Shown piece by piece: positions 26,702 to 34,382 of a DNA stretch of 62,500 nt. Source of the DNA: Pseudomonas chlororaphis (GTDB lineage Bacteria; Pseudomonadota; Gammaproteobacteria; Pseudomonadales; Pseudomonadaceae). The position numbers and the translations under genes were made by a program. Below the pieces are notes generated by a model. It was not told the origin of the DNA. It made no database searches and saw only the letters and a list, made by a program, of their open reading frames with translations. The DNA is taken from NCBI RefSeq assembly GCF_001921865.1, contig NZ_MSCT01000005.1:1-62500 (forward strand). The letters are read 5' to 3'. Every line of letters starts with the position of its first letter. Position 1 is the stretch's first letter.

Positions 26702-29068
26702 TTGAATACTTCATACCTGCGCCGTTCGTGGCTGGCGCTGTCTGTGGCTGCTGCTGTCACCCATGCTCCGTCCTCGATCGCCGCCGACCTGAACTACGAC
26801 CTCGGCGGCGGGACGTTGAGCAGTACGTTGCAGACCTTCGACAAGGTGCTGCTGAGCGGGACGTCGCAGAACACTGGGGCTGATTTCAGAGGGCTGACGG
26901 TGCAAGGCGGTTTTATCAATGAGGGCGCGATCAACCTCAGCAGCGGTTCGACCCTGGCCGGGTTGTTGTTCTCCTCCCAGGCGTCGACCGCCGCGACCGC
27001 GTCGACCTTTACCGGTGACTTCATCAACCGGGGTTCGATCAAGATCGAAGGCCTGGACGAGTCCGTGATTCCGGCCGGCATTCTGCACGCCAGTAGCCGG
27101 ATCGGCGGCAACCTGACCAACGAAGGCCACATTTCCGTGGCGGGCACCGGCGCCGTGGGTGTGGATCTCTATCAGTCGACCATCGCCGGCCAACTGCTCA
27201 ACAGAGGAACGATCGCGGTCGAGGGGACTGACGCCTATGGGCTGCTGGCGTTCTCCTCCCGGACGGTTATCGACAACAGCGGCACTATCACCGCTCGCGG
27301 GCAAGGCTCCAAGGGGCTTGAGATCGAGAACGCCCTCTCCAGCCGCCTCGACAACAGCGGCACGATTTCGGCCGATGGCATCGGCGTGCACCTGATCAGC
27401 TTCGCCAGCGGTAACCCGCTGTTCTCCATCACGCAGACCGCCGGCCTGATCGAAGGCACGACGGCGGCGATCCAGGCAGACCAGAAAAACGCCTATTTCT
27501 ACTGGCACGGCGGCGCGGTCAAAGGCGACCTGCTCGGACTTTCCGGGGTGCTGGTCAGGAACGATGTGGCCTTCGACGGTTCGACCATTCGGGCCGGGTA
27601 TGTGGATATCGACGGCGGTCGCCTGACCCTGTTGCGCCCGCAAACCACCCTCGACGGCGAGCTCGACCTGGACTCTTCTTCCGCCATCCTGCGCCTGCTC
27701 CTGGACAACTCGACCCATCCGACGACGCCGATCCTCAAGGTCACGGGCCTCACCTATTTCAGCGAAGGCAGCCAGATCGAACTGGCGGCGCGTTCCAACG
27801 ACTTCCGCACCTCCGCCGACGGCACGCGATACACCCTGATCAACAGCGCAAGCTGGGAGAACCCCGAGAACGTGAACGTGGTGTCGTCTTCGGCGCTGCT
27901 GGAAGTGAAAAGCTTCGGCATCGAAGGCAATGACTTGAAGGCTTTGGTCAGCACCAAGAACGCCGCGGTCGTCGAGGAAAACATCATCAAGGCCGACGGT
28001 TCGCAAAACGCGGCGAACGCGATCAAGCCGCTCTCGAGCACGCTGATGGCACGGCTCGATGAACGCGACCCGGTGTTCCGCTCGTTTGCCGGCGCCGCCT
28101 CGGATACCGAGCTGGCCAGGCTTTCCGAGGCCCTGAGCCCGGATGTCAGCCGCGGGGTGATTCAGGCCGCGACCAATGGCCAGACCCTGGTCAATAGCGT
28201 CATCAACAACCGCTCCAGCAGCGCTCGCAATGGCTTGTCTTCGGGGGATGCACTGGCCGAGAAGGGGGTGTGGCTCCAGGCGTTGTCCAGCGACGCCGAC
28301 CAGGACCGGCGCAAGGGTGTCGACGGTTACGACGCCAACAGCCACGGCATCGCCGTCGGTGCCGATGGCAAGCTCAATGCCGACACCACGCTGGGCCTGG
28401 CCTACAGCTACCTGGACACGGACGTGAAGTCTTCCAGCGGCAACAAGACCGATGTCTCCGGCCACGCCCTGACCTTGTATGGCGACTGGACCCACGACAA
28501 CTTCTTTGTCGACGCCTCGTTGATGTACGGCTGGAATGACAACGAATCCAAGCGCTACGTCGCCGGTACCCGGGCCAAGGGCGACTACGACAGTGAAATG
28601 TTCGGCGTCAATGCGTTGGCCGGCTACACCCTGCATCTTGCTCGGAACGTGCTGCTCGAACCGCAGATCGGTGCCCGCTATGCCAACGTGGCGATTGACG
28701 CGTACCGGGAGAAAGGCAGCTCGGCGGCATTGAATGTTGCCAGCCAGCGCTACGAAGTGGGCGAGATGGGCGTCGGCGCGCGTCTTGCCGCTGCCTTCGA
28801 TCTGGGCCAGGGCAGCCTGGAGCCGGAAGCCAGGGTCATGGCCTGGCACGACTTCATCGGCGACAGGTCCGGCACCACGTCGACCTTTGTCCTGGGCGGT
28901 ACGCCGTTCACCACCAGCGGCGCGTCGCCGGTACGCGATAGCTACGAAACGAGCCTGGGCGCGACCTATCGCGTGGGAGCCTGGAGCGTTGGCGGTTCGT
29001 ATGCCTACGTGACTCGCACGGACTTTTCCGCCGACACCTTCACCGCCAAGGTGCGCTACGACTTCTGA
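26702..29068 (+). CDS. Type Va autotransporter adhesin-like protein
   Basis: A 788-residue protein starting at the TTG at 26702 behind GGAAGGGA, an exceptionally clear ribosome site for a rare start. Signal peptide: NTSYLRRSWLALSVAAAV, then processing near SSIAA. The passenger (about 28-500) has beta-helix-like repeats of the form N-x-G-x-I (NEGAINLSSG, NRGSIKIEG, NEGHISVAG, NRGTIAVEG, NSGTITARG, NSGTISADG). The C-terminal about 270 residues form an autotransporter beta-barrel (GVWLQALSSD, GLAYSYLDTD) ending in an aromatic residue, ...KVRYDF. No protease or lipase triad is visible. It follows the flp genes on the same strand. By position it may belong to the same attachment program; that is inference. 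Confidence 0.9.
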   Translation: MNTSYLRRSWLALSVAAAVTHAPSSIAADLNYDLGGGTLSSTLQTFDKVLLSGTSQNTGADFRGLTVQGGFINEGAINLSSGSTLAGLLFSSQASTAATASTFTGDFINRGSIKIEGLDESVIPAGILHASSRIGGNLTNEGHISVAGTGAVGVDLYQSTIAGQLLNRGTIAVEGTDAYGLLAFSSRTVIDNSGTITARGQGSKGLEIENALSSRLDNSGTISADGIGVHLISFASGNPLFSITQTAGLIEGTTAAIQADQKNAYFYWHGGAVKGDLLGLSGVLVRNDVAFDGSTIRAGYVDIDGGRLTLLRPQTTLDGELDLDSSSAILRLLLDNSTHPTTPILKVTGLTYFSEGSQIELAARSNDFRTSADGTRYTLINSASWENPENVNVVSSSALLEVKSFGIEGNDLKALVSTKNAAVVEENIIKADGSQNAANAIKPLSSTLMARLDERDPVFRSFAGAASDTELARLSEALSPDVSRGVIQAATNGQTLVNSVINNRSSSARNGLSSGDALAEKGVWLQALSSDADQDRRKGVDGYDANSHGIAVGADGKLNADTTLGLAYSYLDTDVKSSSGNKTDVSGHALTLYGDWTHDNFFVDASLMYGWNDNESKRYVAGTRAKGDYDSEMFGVNALAGYTLHLARNVLLEPQIGARYANVAIDAYREKGSSAALNVASQRYEVGEMGVGARLAAAFDLGQGSLEPEARVMAWHDFIGDRSGTTSTFVLGGTPFTTSGASPVRDSYETSLGATYRVGAWSVGGSYAYVTRTDFSADTFTAKVRYDF

Positions 29069-29085
29069 GTCGTCGCCGGAATAAA

Positions 29086-29109
29086 ACGACCCGCCTTCGA
29101 GCGGGTCGT
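29086..29109. terminator. Bidirectional terminator
   Basis: ACGACCCGC at 29086-29094 pairs with GCGGGTCGT at 29101-29109 around a 6-base loop. A-rich bases precede it (AATAAA) and TT follows, so it has a T-run on the minus strand and a short one on the plus strand. It lies between the convergent autotransporter and TpsB genes. Confidence 0.8.
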
Positions 29110-29123
29110 TTGGTCTGTGGGGG

Positions 29124-30794
29124 CTACAACTGGTAACTGAAGCTCAGGGTGTAGCGCGGGCGTCGGTTGTAGGTGTCCAGGGCTTCATCCGACATCGGTT
29201 TGGCCGCCTCCAGGGAGACGTTGTAGTACTTGGCATCGCCAAAGCGCAGGCCGAGGGCGGCCGATGACAGGTCGTTGCCCTTGACCGGCAGCTCGTTGAA
29301 CCAGGTGCGCGAGCGGTCCAGCACCACATACGGCTGGAGGATGCGCAACCAGCGGCCGTCGCGGTTGAAGCTGTAGTTCACCTCATAGGCCACGCCCCAG
29401 CCTTTGTCGCCCGACGCTTGATCGTCGGGGTAGCCGCGGCCGAAGTTCTGCCCGCCGAACACCGCGCGCTCGCTGTCGGGCAGGTTGTCGCTGGTCCAGT
29501 ACAGGGCGGCCGAGAGGACGCCTTGCCAGTTGTCGAAGAACTTGTCGCTCTGCACGCCGGACAGGCGCGCGCGGAAGAAGTCCAGGTCGTACAGGGTGTT
29601 GTTGGTCTTCGCGCCCATGGCGTCGAGGCCCTGGTACACCCCGGCACTGAGAATCCGCAGCTGTCGGGCATTGGCCTTGCGCCATTCGCCCTCGAAGGCC
29701 AGGGCGCGGATGTCGGTTTTATCGTCGAAGCTGAGCGGATAGCCCAGCACCTGATAGCGGGTTTTGTCGTTGACCGCGTACAGGCGCGACCCCAGGGTCA
29801 GGATCTCGTTCGGCGCGGCGATCAGCGGGTGGCTCAGGCCGATGGAGTAACGGTCGTTTTCCCGATGCCGCTTGAGCTCGATACCGTTGTCCAGTTGCAC
29901 GTTGCTCGCCGGATCGGCGCGGTACCGCGTGCCGTACAGGCTCAGTTGGGTGCCCTCGGCGTTGAGGAACTGGCTGTAGTCCAGGCGGTAGTAATGCTCA
30001 TGGTCGTCCCCGGGCGGGAACAGGCCGCTGAGGGTGACTTGCTCGCCCATGGAGGTTTGCGAATTGCTGCTCGCCGACAGCAGCGCCTGCAGGCCGTTGC
30101 GGTTGTCGTCGGTGGTGTTGAGGCTGGTGGTGAAGGGTTTGCGGCTGGCCTGGGCAATCAGGTAGGACGCGCCGTCGGTGGTTCCCGGCGGCGGTACCTG
30201 GGCTTGCACGGTGACCCCGGGAATACGGCTCATCAGGGTGGTGTAGTGCTCGAAGGTCTTGCGGGTCAGCGGCCGTTCGGCCTTGAGTTTTTCCACCAGC
30301 TTTTCGAGGTAGGCCGAGACCGGGCCGATATCGCCCTGCAGTTGGTAGCCCTTGATGTAACCCTCCACCAGCACCACGCGCACCGTACCCTGCTCGAAGT
30401 TCTGCTGTGGCAGGAAGGCATAGGACAGCAGGTAACCGTCCTGCTGGTAGCGGCGAGTGATTTCCCGGGTGGCTTCGATCAATTGCCCCAGGGTGCTTTC
30501 ATGGCCGATCAGCGGCTGGTAGACCGCCGCCAGCTCGCTCAGGGGGTAGAGGGTCCCGCCTTCGATCTGTACCGTGCTGACGTTGATCCGGGTGCTCATC
30601 ATCAGCGGCTGGGCCTGGGGCGCCGCGGGCACGGCCAGTTTTGGCGCGGGTGTCGTGGGGCGATAGGCATCGACCGGTAGGTTGGGTGTTGGCAGGTTGC
30701 GGATGGTTTCGTTGCTATTGAGAAAGGTGGGAAGGTTTTCAGCCTGGACGTACGAGCAAAGGGACAATAACAGCAAGGGGGCCAAAGCGCGCAT
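29124..30794 (-). CDS. TpsB/ShlB-type two-partner secretion transporter without an adjacent TpsA
   Basis: A 556-residue outer-membrane protein. The ATG at 30794 has GGAG 6 bases upstream and gives the signal peptide MRALAPLLLLSLCSYVQA; the 32-residue longer alternative hides it. A Pro-rich linker is followed by a POTRA region (about 80-240: GTLYPLSELAAVYQPLIG, VRVVLVEGYIKGYQLQG) and a 16-strand-type barrel containing FGGQNFGRGYP, the place of the conserved loop-6 motif, ending in FSYQL. TpsB proteins export large TPS-domain proteins (adhesins, haemolysins). No gene with a TPS domain is seen nearby; the upstream same-strand gene is an unusual repeat lipoprotein. Confidence 0.9.
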   Translation of the reverse strand: MRALAPLLLLSLCSYVQAENLPTFLNSNETIRNLPTPNLPVDAYRPTTPAPKLAVPAAPQAQPLMMSTRINVSTVQIEGGTLYPLSELAAVYQPLIGHESTLGQLIEATREITRRYQQDGYLLSYAFLPQQNFEQGTVRVVLVEGYIKGYQLQGDIGPVSAYLEKLVEKLKAERPLTRKTFEHYTTLMSRIPGVTVQAQVPPPGTTDGASYLIAQASRKPFTTSLNTTDDNRNGLQALLSASSNSQTSMGEQVTLSGLFPPGDDHEHYYRLDYSQFLNAEGTQLSLYGTRYRADPASNVQLDNGIELKRHRENDRYSIGLSHPLIAAPNEILTLGSRLYAVNDKTRYQVLGYPLSFDDKTDIRALAFEGEWRKANARQLRILSAGVYQGLDAMGAKTNNTLYDLDFFRARLSGVQSDKFFDNWQGVLSAALYWTSDNLPDSERAVFGGQNFGRGYPDDQASGDKGWGVAYEVNYSFNRDGRWLRILQPYVVLDRSRTWFNELPVKGNDLSSAALGLRFGDAKYYNVSLEAAKPMSDEALDTYNRRPRYTLSFSYQL

Positions 30795-30906
30795 AGGACA
30801 CTCCATGGTCAAGTCGCAGCACTGCGGGAGAGACTTGAACTGGCGGTGCTCGTCAGGGTCTTGGCCTTGATCGAGGACTGCCACCGTCATACTCCGGACA
30901 AGAAAA

Positions 30907-30936
30907 AGACGAGAGACTCAATCGAATCCCTCGTCT
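30907..30936 (-). terminator. Rho-independent terminator after the Gly/Thr-repeat gene
   Basis: On the minus strand AGACGAGGGA pairs with TCTCTCGTCT (one G-U pair) around a 10-base loop, followed by TTTTTC. It sits 57 bases past the stop of the repeat lipoprotein gene and 113 bases before the TpsB start, so the two genes are probably not simply co-transcribed. Confidence 0.8.
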
Positions 30937-30992
30937 CCAACCAAGCGTAGGCGCTGTAGGTAGGGCCGTCGAATCGGCCAGGTGCAAAACTG

Positions 30993-32699
30993 TTATTTGT
31001 TGCCGCCCAGTGCGCCGGTCAGGCCGCCGAGGACACCGCCCAGGCCTCCAGTGGTGCCAGTACCAGTGCCGCTCCCGGTTCCGGTGGTGGTACCGCCGGT
31101 GACCAGGCCACCCACCGCGCCGACGGTAGCCCCCACGGTGCCGACAGTCTGGCCGACTGCGGCGACCACTGGGTTGGGAGCGCTGGCGGCGATGGTGCTG
31201 CCTGCCCCGCTGACGGTGGCGCCGACCTGGCCGAGCAAGCCTGCGACGGGAGCACCGGCACCCGTTGTGCTACCGGCTTGTTGGGTGAGGCCCGAGACGG
31301 CGCTGGTGACCGGGTTCAATGCTGCGCCAACCGTGGCGCCGACACCGGCCAGCGGCGCAGTGGCGGCGACGTTGGCGACACCTGTACCGCCCAGGGCACC
31401 GCCGACCGAGGCCACGACGTTGCCGGCCGAGGCACCGCTCACCCCGGCGGCGCTGACCACGCCGTTGGTGTTACCAGCGTTCAAGCCGTTGCCCAGGTTG
31501 ACCACGGCGCCGCCGACGGTTTCCAGCAGGCCGGTGCCGCCAAGGGATCCGCCACCGGTGCCCGGTGCGGCGGTGGTCAGCCCATCGACCTTGCCAACGG
31601 TGGTGGCGACGTTGCCCAGGGCGCTGCCCAGGGTATTGGTCAGCGGGTTGCCGTTGCCGGCGGCGGTGACTTTATCGCCCAGTCCGTCGACAGTCGTTGC
31701 GACCTTGCCCACCAGTCCGTTGACTGGCGCGCTCAGGCCGGTGGCGCTGGCCACCTTACCGGTCAGGCCTTCGGTCAGGGTCACCACCGGCACCAGGACG
31801 TTGTTGCCGACCCCGTTGCTCAGCGCGCCCAGTGGGCCGCTGCCGGTGACGGTGTTCAGGGTATTGCCCAGCATGGTGACCTTGTCGCCGACGCCGTCGA
31901 GGACCGGAGCCACTTTGGTGACCACTCCGCCGACCAGGGGAATGCTGCTGGTCGCGGTACTCAGCTTGCCGCTGAGGTCCGAAACGCCGCCGCCGACATC
32001 GCTTACCACGTTGCCGACTATGGCGGTGGTCTTGGTCACGGCCTGAGGATCGCTGCCCAGTTTGCCGAGGCCATTGGTCAGGCCGCCGCCCACGCTGTCG
32101 ACCACATTGCCAGTGGTGTTCACCGCGCTCTGCACCACGCCGCCGACCACCGGAACCGGGGCCAGGGTGTTGCCGATGCTGCTGACGCCGTCGCCAATGC
32201 CACTGACGGTGGTGCCGAGGCTAGACACTATGCTCGAGGTGGTAAGTGGAGTCGTCGTGCCGCCCGTGCCGCCGCCGGTCCCACCGCCAGTACCACCGCC
32301 TGTGCCACCGCCGGTCCCACCGCCAGTACCACCGCCGGTCCCGCCAGTGCCACCACCAGTTCCGCCAGTACCGCCGCCGGTACCGCCAGTGCCACCGCCC
32401 GTTCCGCCAGTACCGCCGCCGGTGCCGCCCGTGCCACCGCCTGTTCCGCCAGTACCGCCGCCAGTACCGCCAGTGCCACCGCCCGTTCCGCCAGTGCCGC
32501 CACCGGTGCCGCCAGTACCTCCGCCGCTACCATCGCCAGAACCGCCACTGGCACCGCCGTCGGCGCCTGCTGCGCTGTCAGGCGAAGAACTGCTGGGGCT
32601 GCTCTTGTGGCCGCCACCGCCGCTGCTGCAACCGGCCAGGCCGAGGGCCAGGATCAGGGCTAACGCTGTGCTTGTTTTCAACCAGACTTGAGTTTTCAT
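30993..32699 (-). CDS. Gly/Thr-repeat lipoprotein with long Val/Leu/Gly tail (collagen-like-annotated type)
   Basis: A 568-residue protein. MKTQVWLKTSTALALILALG and LAGC form a lipoprotein signal with Cys24. A Ser/Gly/Asp stretch leads into about 90 residues (about 59-148) of nine copies of the heptad GGGTGGT followed by about six GGGT units. The remaining 420 residues lack Trp, Tyr, Phe and His almost completely and repeat Val/Leu/Thr/Gly/Asn phrases such as VVGGVVTKVAPVLDGVGDKV. Such proteins are often labelled collagen-like, but the repeat is not Gly-X-Y. It is probably surface-exposed and extended. It lies upstream of the TpsB gene on the same strand, with a terminator between them. The function is unknown. 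Confidence 0.85.
   Translation of the reverse strand: MKTQVWLKTSTALALILALGLAGCSSGGGGHKSSPSSSSPDSAAGADGGASGGSGDGSGGGTGGTGGGTGGTGGGTGGTGGGTGGTGGGTGGTGGGTGGTGGGTGGTGGGTGGTGGGTGGTGGGTGGGTGGGTGGGTGGGTGGGTGGTTTPLTTSSIVSSLGTTVSGIGDGVSSIGNTLAPVPVVGGVVQSAVNTTGNVVDSVGGGLTNGLGKLGSDPQAVTKTTAIVGNVVSDVGGGVSDLSGKLSTATSSIPLVGGVVTKVAPVLDGVGDKVTMLGNTLNTVTGSGPLGALSNGVGNNVLVPVVTLTEGLTGKVASATGLSAPVNGLVGKVATTVDGLGDKVTAAGNGNPLTNTLGSALGNVATTVGKVDGLTTAAPGTGGGSLGGTGLLETVGGAVVNLGNGLNAGNTNGVVSAAGVSGASAGNVVASVGGALGGTGVANVAATAPLAGVGATVGAALNPVTSAVSGLTQQAGSTTGAGAPVAGLLGQVGATVSGAGSTIAASAPNPVVAAVGQTVGTVGATVGAVGGLVTGGTTTGTGSGTGTGTTGGLGGVLGGLTGALGGNK
32256..32525 (-). repeat. 21-bp tandem repeat inside the Gly/Thr lipoprotein gene
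   Basis: About 270 bases of in-frame tandem repeats encode nine GGGTGGT heptads and then a 12-bp-period GGGT tract. Copies differ at third positions (GCCACCGCC, GCCAGTACC and GCCGGTCCC forms on the plus strand), so the protein repeat is more uniform than the DNA. The tract keeps the frame whatever the number of 21-bp units. Confidence 0.9.
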
Positions 32700-32717
32700 G
32701 AGAGGAATTCCTTGCAC

Positions 32718-33069
32718 CTGTTACAACGTTTTTTTGTTTTCGATAACTCCCCAGTTCTGTCGCTGGAGATGTTTCGTCCGTTGCAGCTATAAAAGGCTCA
32801 AGGGTTCTTTCTCGCCATTCTCAACTTGGTATTAACAACTTATATATCGGCGGTTTTTACCCCGCGCAGGGACTAATACAAAAGGTGTGACGAGTACTTT
32901 TTTATTTTTAAATTCATTGTGGATCAGTGGGTTGTGTTTTTGTGTTGTCGGGCGATCGAAAGGTTTAACGAAAGTTATATATATACAATTAATGGTTTTT
33001 AATTTCGCCATGGGTTTGGCGTCAACTTATCTTATAATCCGCGCCCTGACTCTTCCTCTGGAGAACTAT
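32718..33069. promoter_or_regulatory. AT-rich divergent region upstream of the repeat lipoprotein
   Basis: About 350 bases without a gene, clearly more AT-rich than the rest of the window, with runs such as TTTTTTATTTTTAAATT and ATATATATAC. A TATAAT at 33033-33038 could serve the downstream transporter gene, though a matching -35 is not obvious. On the other strand the leader of the repeat lipoprotein has AAGGA 9 bases before its ATG. An open frame covering part of this stretch (from 32887) is only the run-up to the transporter gene. Confidence 0.5.
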
Positions 33070-33519
33070 ATGCCTGCCCCTGTCTGGTGGCTGTTGTGCG
33101 TGCCGGTGGTTGCCGGCGCTTTTCTACCCCTGCAAGCGGGCATCAACGGCCAATTGGCCAAGCAGGTTTCCAGCGTGCTGGCGGCGGCGCTGATCTCGTT
33201 TTTCGTCGGTACCCTGGCCCTGCTGATCCTGGCCCTGGCACAGCGGGAAGTGCCCAGTCTGAGCGCCTTGAAAGGCCTGACCTGGTGGCACTGGAGTGGC
33301 GGCCTGCTCGGGGCGTTTTTCATCGCCACGGCGGCCTTCGCCGGGCCGCGGATCGGCGCGATGCTGTTCATGGCCCTGGTGCTTGCCGGCCAGTTGGGCA
33401 TGGCCATGACGCTGGACCATTTCGGCTGGGCCGGATTTCGCGAGGCACCGATCAGCCTCGGCAAGGTGGCCGGGCTGATACTGGTCCTGGTGGGAGTGGT
33501 GCTGATTCGTCGCGGTTGA
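33070..33519 (+). CDS. YdcZ/DUF606-type small membrane transporter
   Basis: A 149-residue protein starting MPAPVWWLLCVPVVAGAFLP at 33070 behind GGAG. It has five hydrophobic helices, and the motif GAFLPLQAGINGQLAK matches the DUF606 (YdcZ) half-size relatives of the drug/metabolite transporter superfamily. Typically such proteins act as dimers or pairs, substrate unknown. A longer frame from 32887 adds a poor AT-rich N-terminal extension and is rejected. The gene ends 6 bases before the convergent MaoC gene. Confidence 0.85.
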   Translation: MPAPVWWLLCVPVVAGAFLPLQAGINGQLAKQVSSVLAAALISFFVGTLALLILALAQREVPSLSALKGLTWWHWSGGLLGAFFIATAAFAGPRIGAMLFMALVLAGQLGMAMTLDHFGWAGFREAPISLGKVAGLILVLVGVVLIRRG

Positions 33520-33525
33520 AACGGT

Positions 33526-34380
33526 TCAGGCCAGCGGTCGCCAATACCCGCTCATATGTTCCAGGTCGCCCGTGCCAACCAGGCGCAGATCGCCGCTCGA
33601 ACCCGCGGCGCTTGTCAGCAGGCGCACCTCGCTGGGCAGGCGCAGCGGTTTCTTGAAGTCCACGGCGATCTCGACGTTGGCCGCCGGCAAATGCTCGTTC
33701 AACGCTGCCAGGGCTCGCGCCTTGTTCCATAACCCGTGGGCGATGGCCTGGGGGAAACCGAACAGCCGGGCACTCATGGCGCTCAGGTGAATCGGGTTGT
33801 AGTCACCGGACACCCGGGCGTAACGCCGGCCGATGTCGGCGGGGGCTTGCCAGCGCGTCAGCTCACTGAGGCTGGCCTCGTTCGGGAGGTCTTCGGCAGG
33901 CGTCTCGCCCGACAGTTTCACGCCCCGACAGAGCATCCGGCTTTGCGCCTCCCACAGGGGGCCGAGGGCGTCGTCGACACTGGTCAACAGGTCGAAAACC
34001 GCCCCTTTGGCATGGGGTTGCAGGTTGTCCACGCGTACTCCGATGCTCAATTCGCCAACCCCGCCCATGGGCCGCAGCACGCGAATCCGGTTGGCCAGAT
34101 GGACCAGCCCCAGCAGCGGAAAGGGAAAGTCCTTGCCGGTCAGCAGTTGCATCTGCAAGGCGAACGCCAGCACATGGGGATAGGTCGGCGGCAGCAGGCC
34201 GTTCTCGATAAAACCACAGACCTGGCGATAGGCCGCAAGCCGCTCCGTTTGCACCCTGACCTGGCTCCGCAGTCCGTCCCGAGGCAATTCGGTGCCGGTG
34301 ATCTTGCGTCGGGTCGCGGCCTTCCAGTACAGCGCCGCCAGGTTGGGCGGGGTATCCAGTCGATGCCAGTGCAGGCTCAT
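33526..34380 (-). CDS. MaoC-family (R)-specific enoyl-acyl hydratase/dehydratase (HtdX-like)
   Basis: A 284-residue double-hotdog protein. The hydratase-2 motif is D193-Y-N-P-I-H198 in YARVSGDYNPIHLSAMSARL, followed by FPQAIAHGLWNKARAL. The N-terminal half is a degenerate second hotdog. The family hydrates or dehydrates (R)-3-hydroxyacyl thioesters. The ATG at 34380 overlaps no upstream gene but sits 2 bases from the end of the reductase gene, so the two are one operon. The set MaoC plus long FabG plus divergent thiolase matches the mycobacterial htdX-fabG4-fadA2 arrangement. The physiological substrate is unknown. Confidence 0.87.
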   Translation of the reverse strand: MSLHWHRLDTPPNLAALYWKAATRRKITGTELPRDGLRSQVRVQTERLAAYRQVCGFIENGLLPPTYPHVLAFALQMQLLTGKDFPFPLLGLVHLANRIRVLRPMGGVGELSIGVRVDNLQPHAKGAVFDLLTSVDDALGPLWEAQSRMLCRGVKLSGETPAEDLPNEASLSELTRWQAPADIGRRYARVSGDYNPIHLSAMSARLFGFPQAIAHGLWNKARALAALNEHLPAANVEIAVDFKKPLRLPSEVRLLTSAAGSSGDLRLVGTGDLEHMSGYWRPLA

Positions 34381-34382
34381 GT

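Noticed and set aside
29418..30680. A 420-codon plus-strand frame over the TpsB gene
   Set aside because: It is a shadow of the TpsB gene; the minus-strand frame has a signal peptide, POTRA and barrel features.
32256..32525. Regularly spaced repeats resembling a CRISPR array
   Set aside because: The period is 21 and 12 bases, there are no unique spacers, and the tract is in-frame coding DNA for Gly/Thr heptads.
32887..33069. Upstream extension of the YdcZ-type gene
   Set aside because: The AT-rich extension has no family features; the ATG at 33070 has a ribosome site and matches the usual family start.
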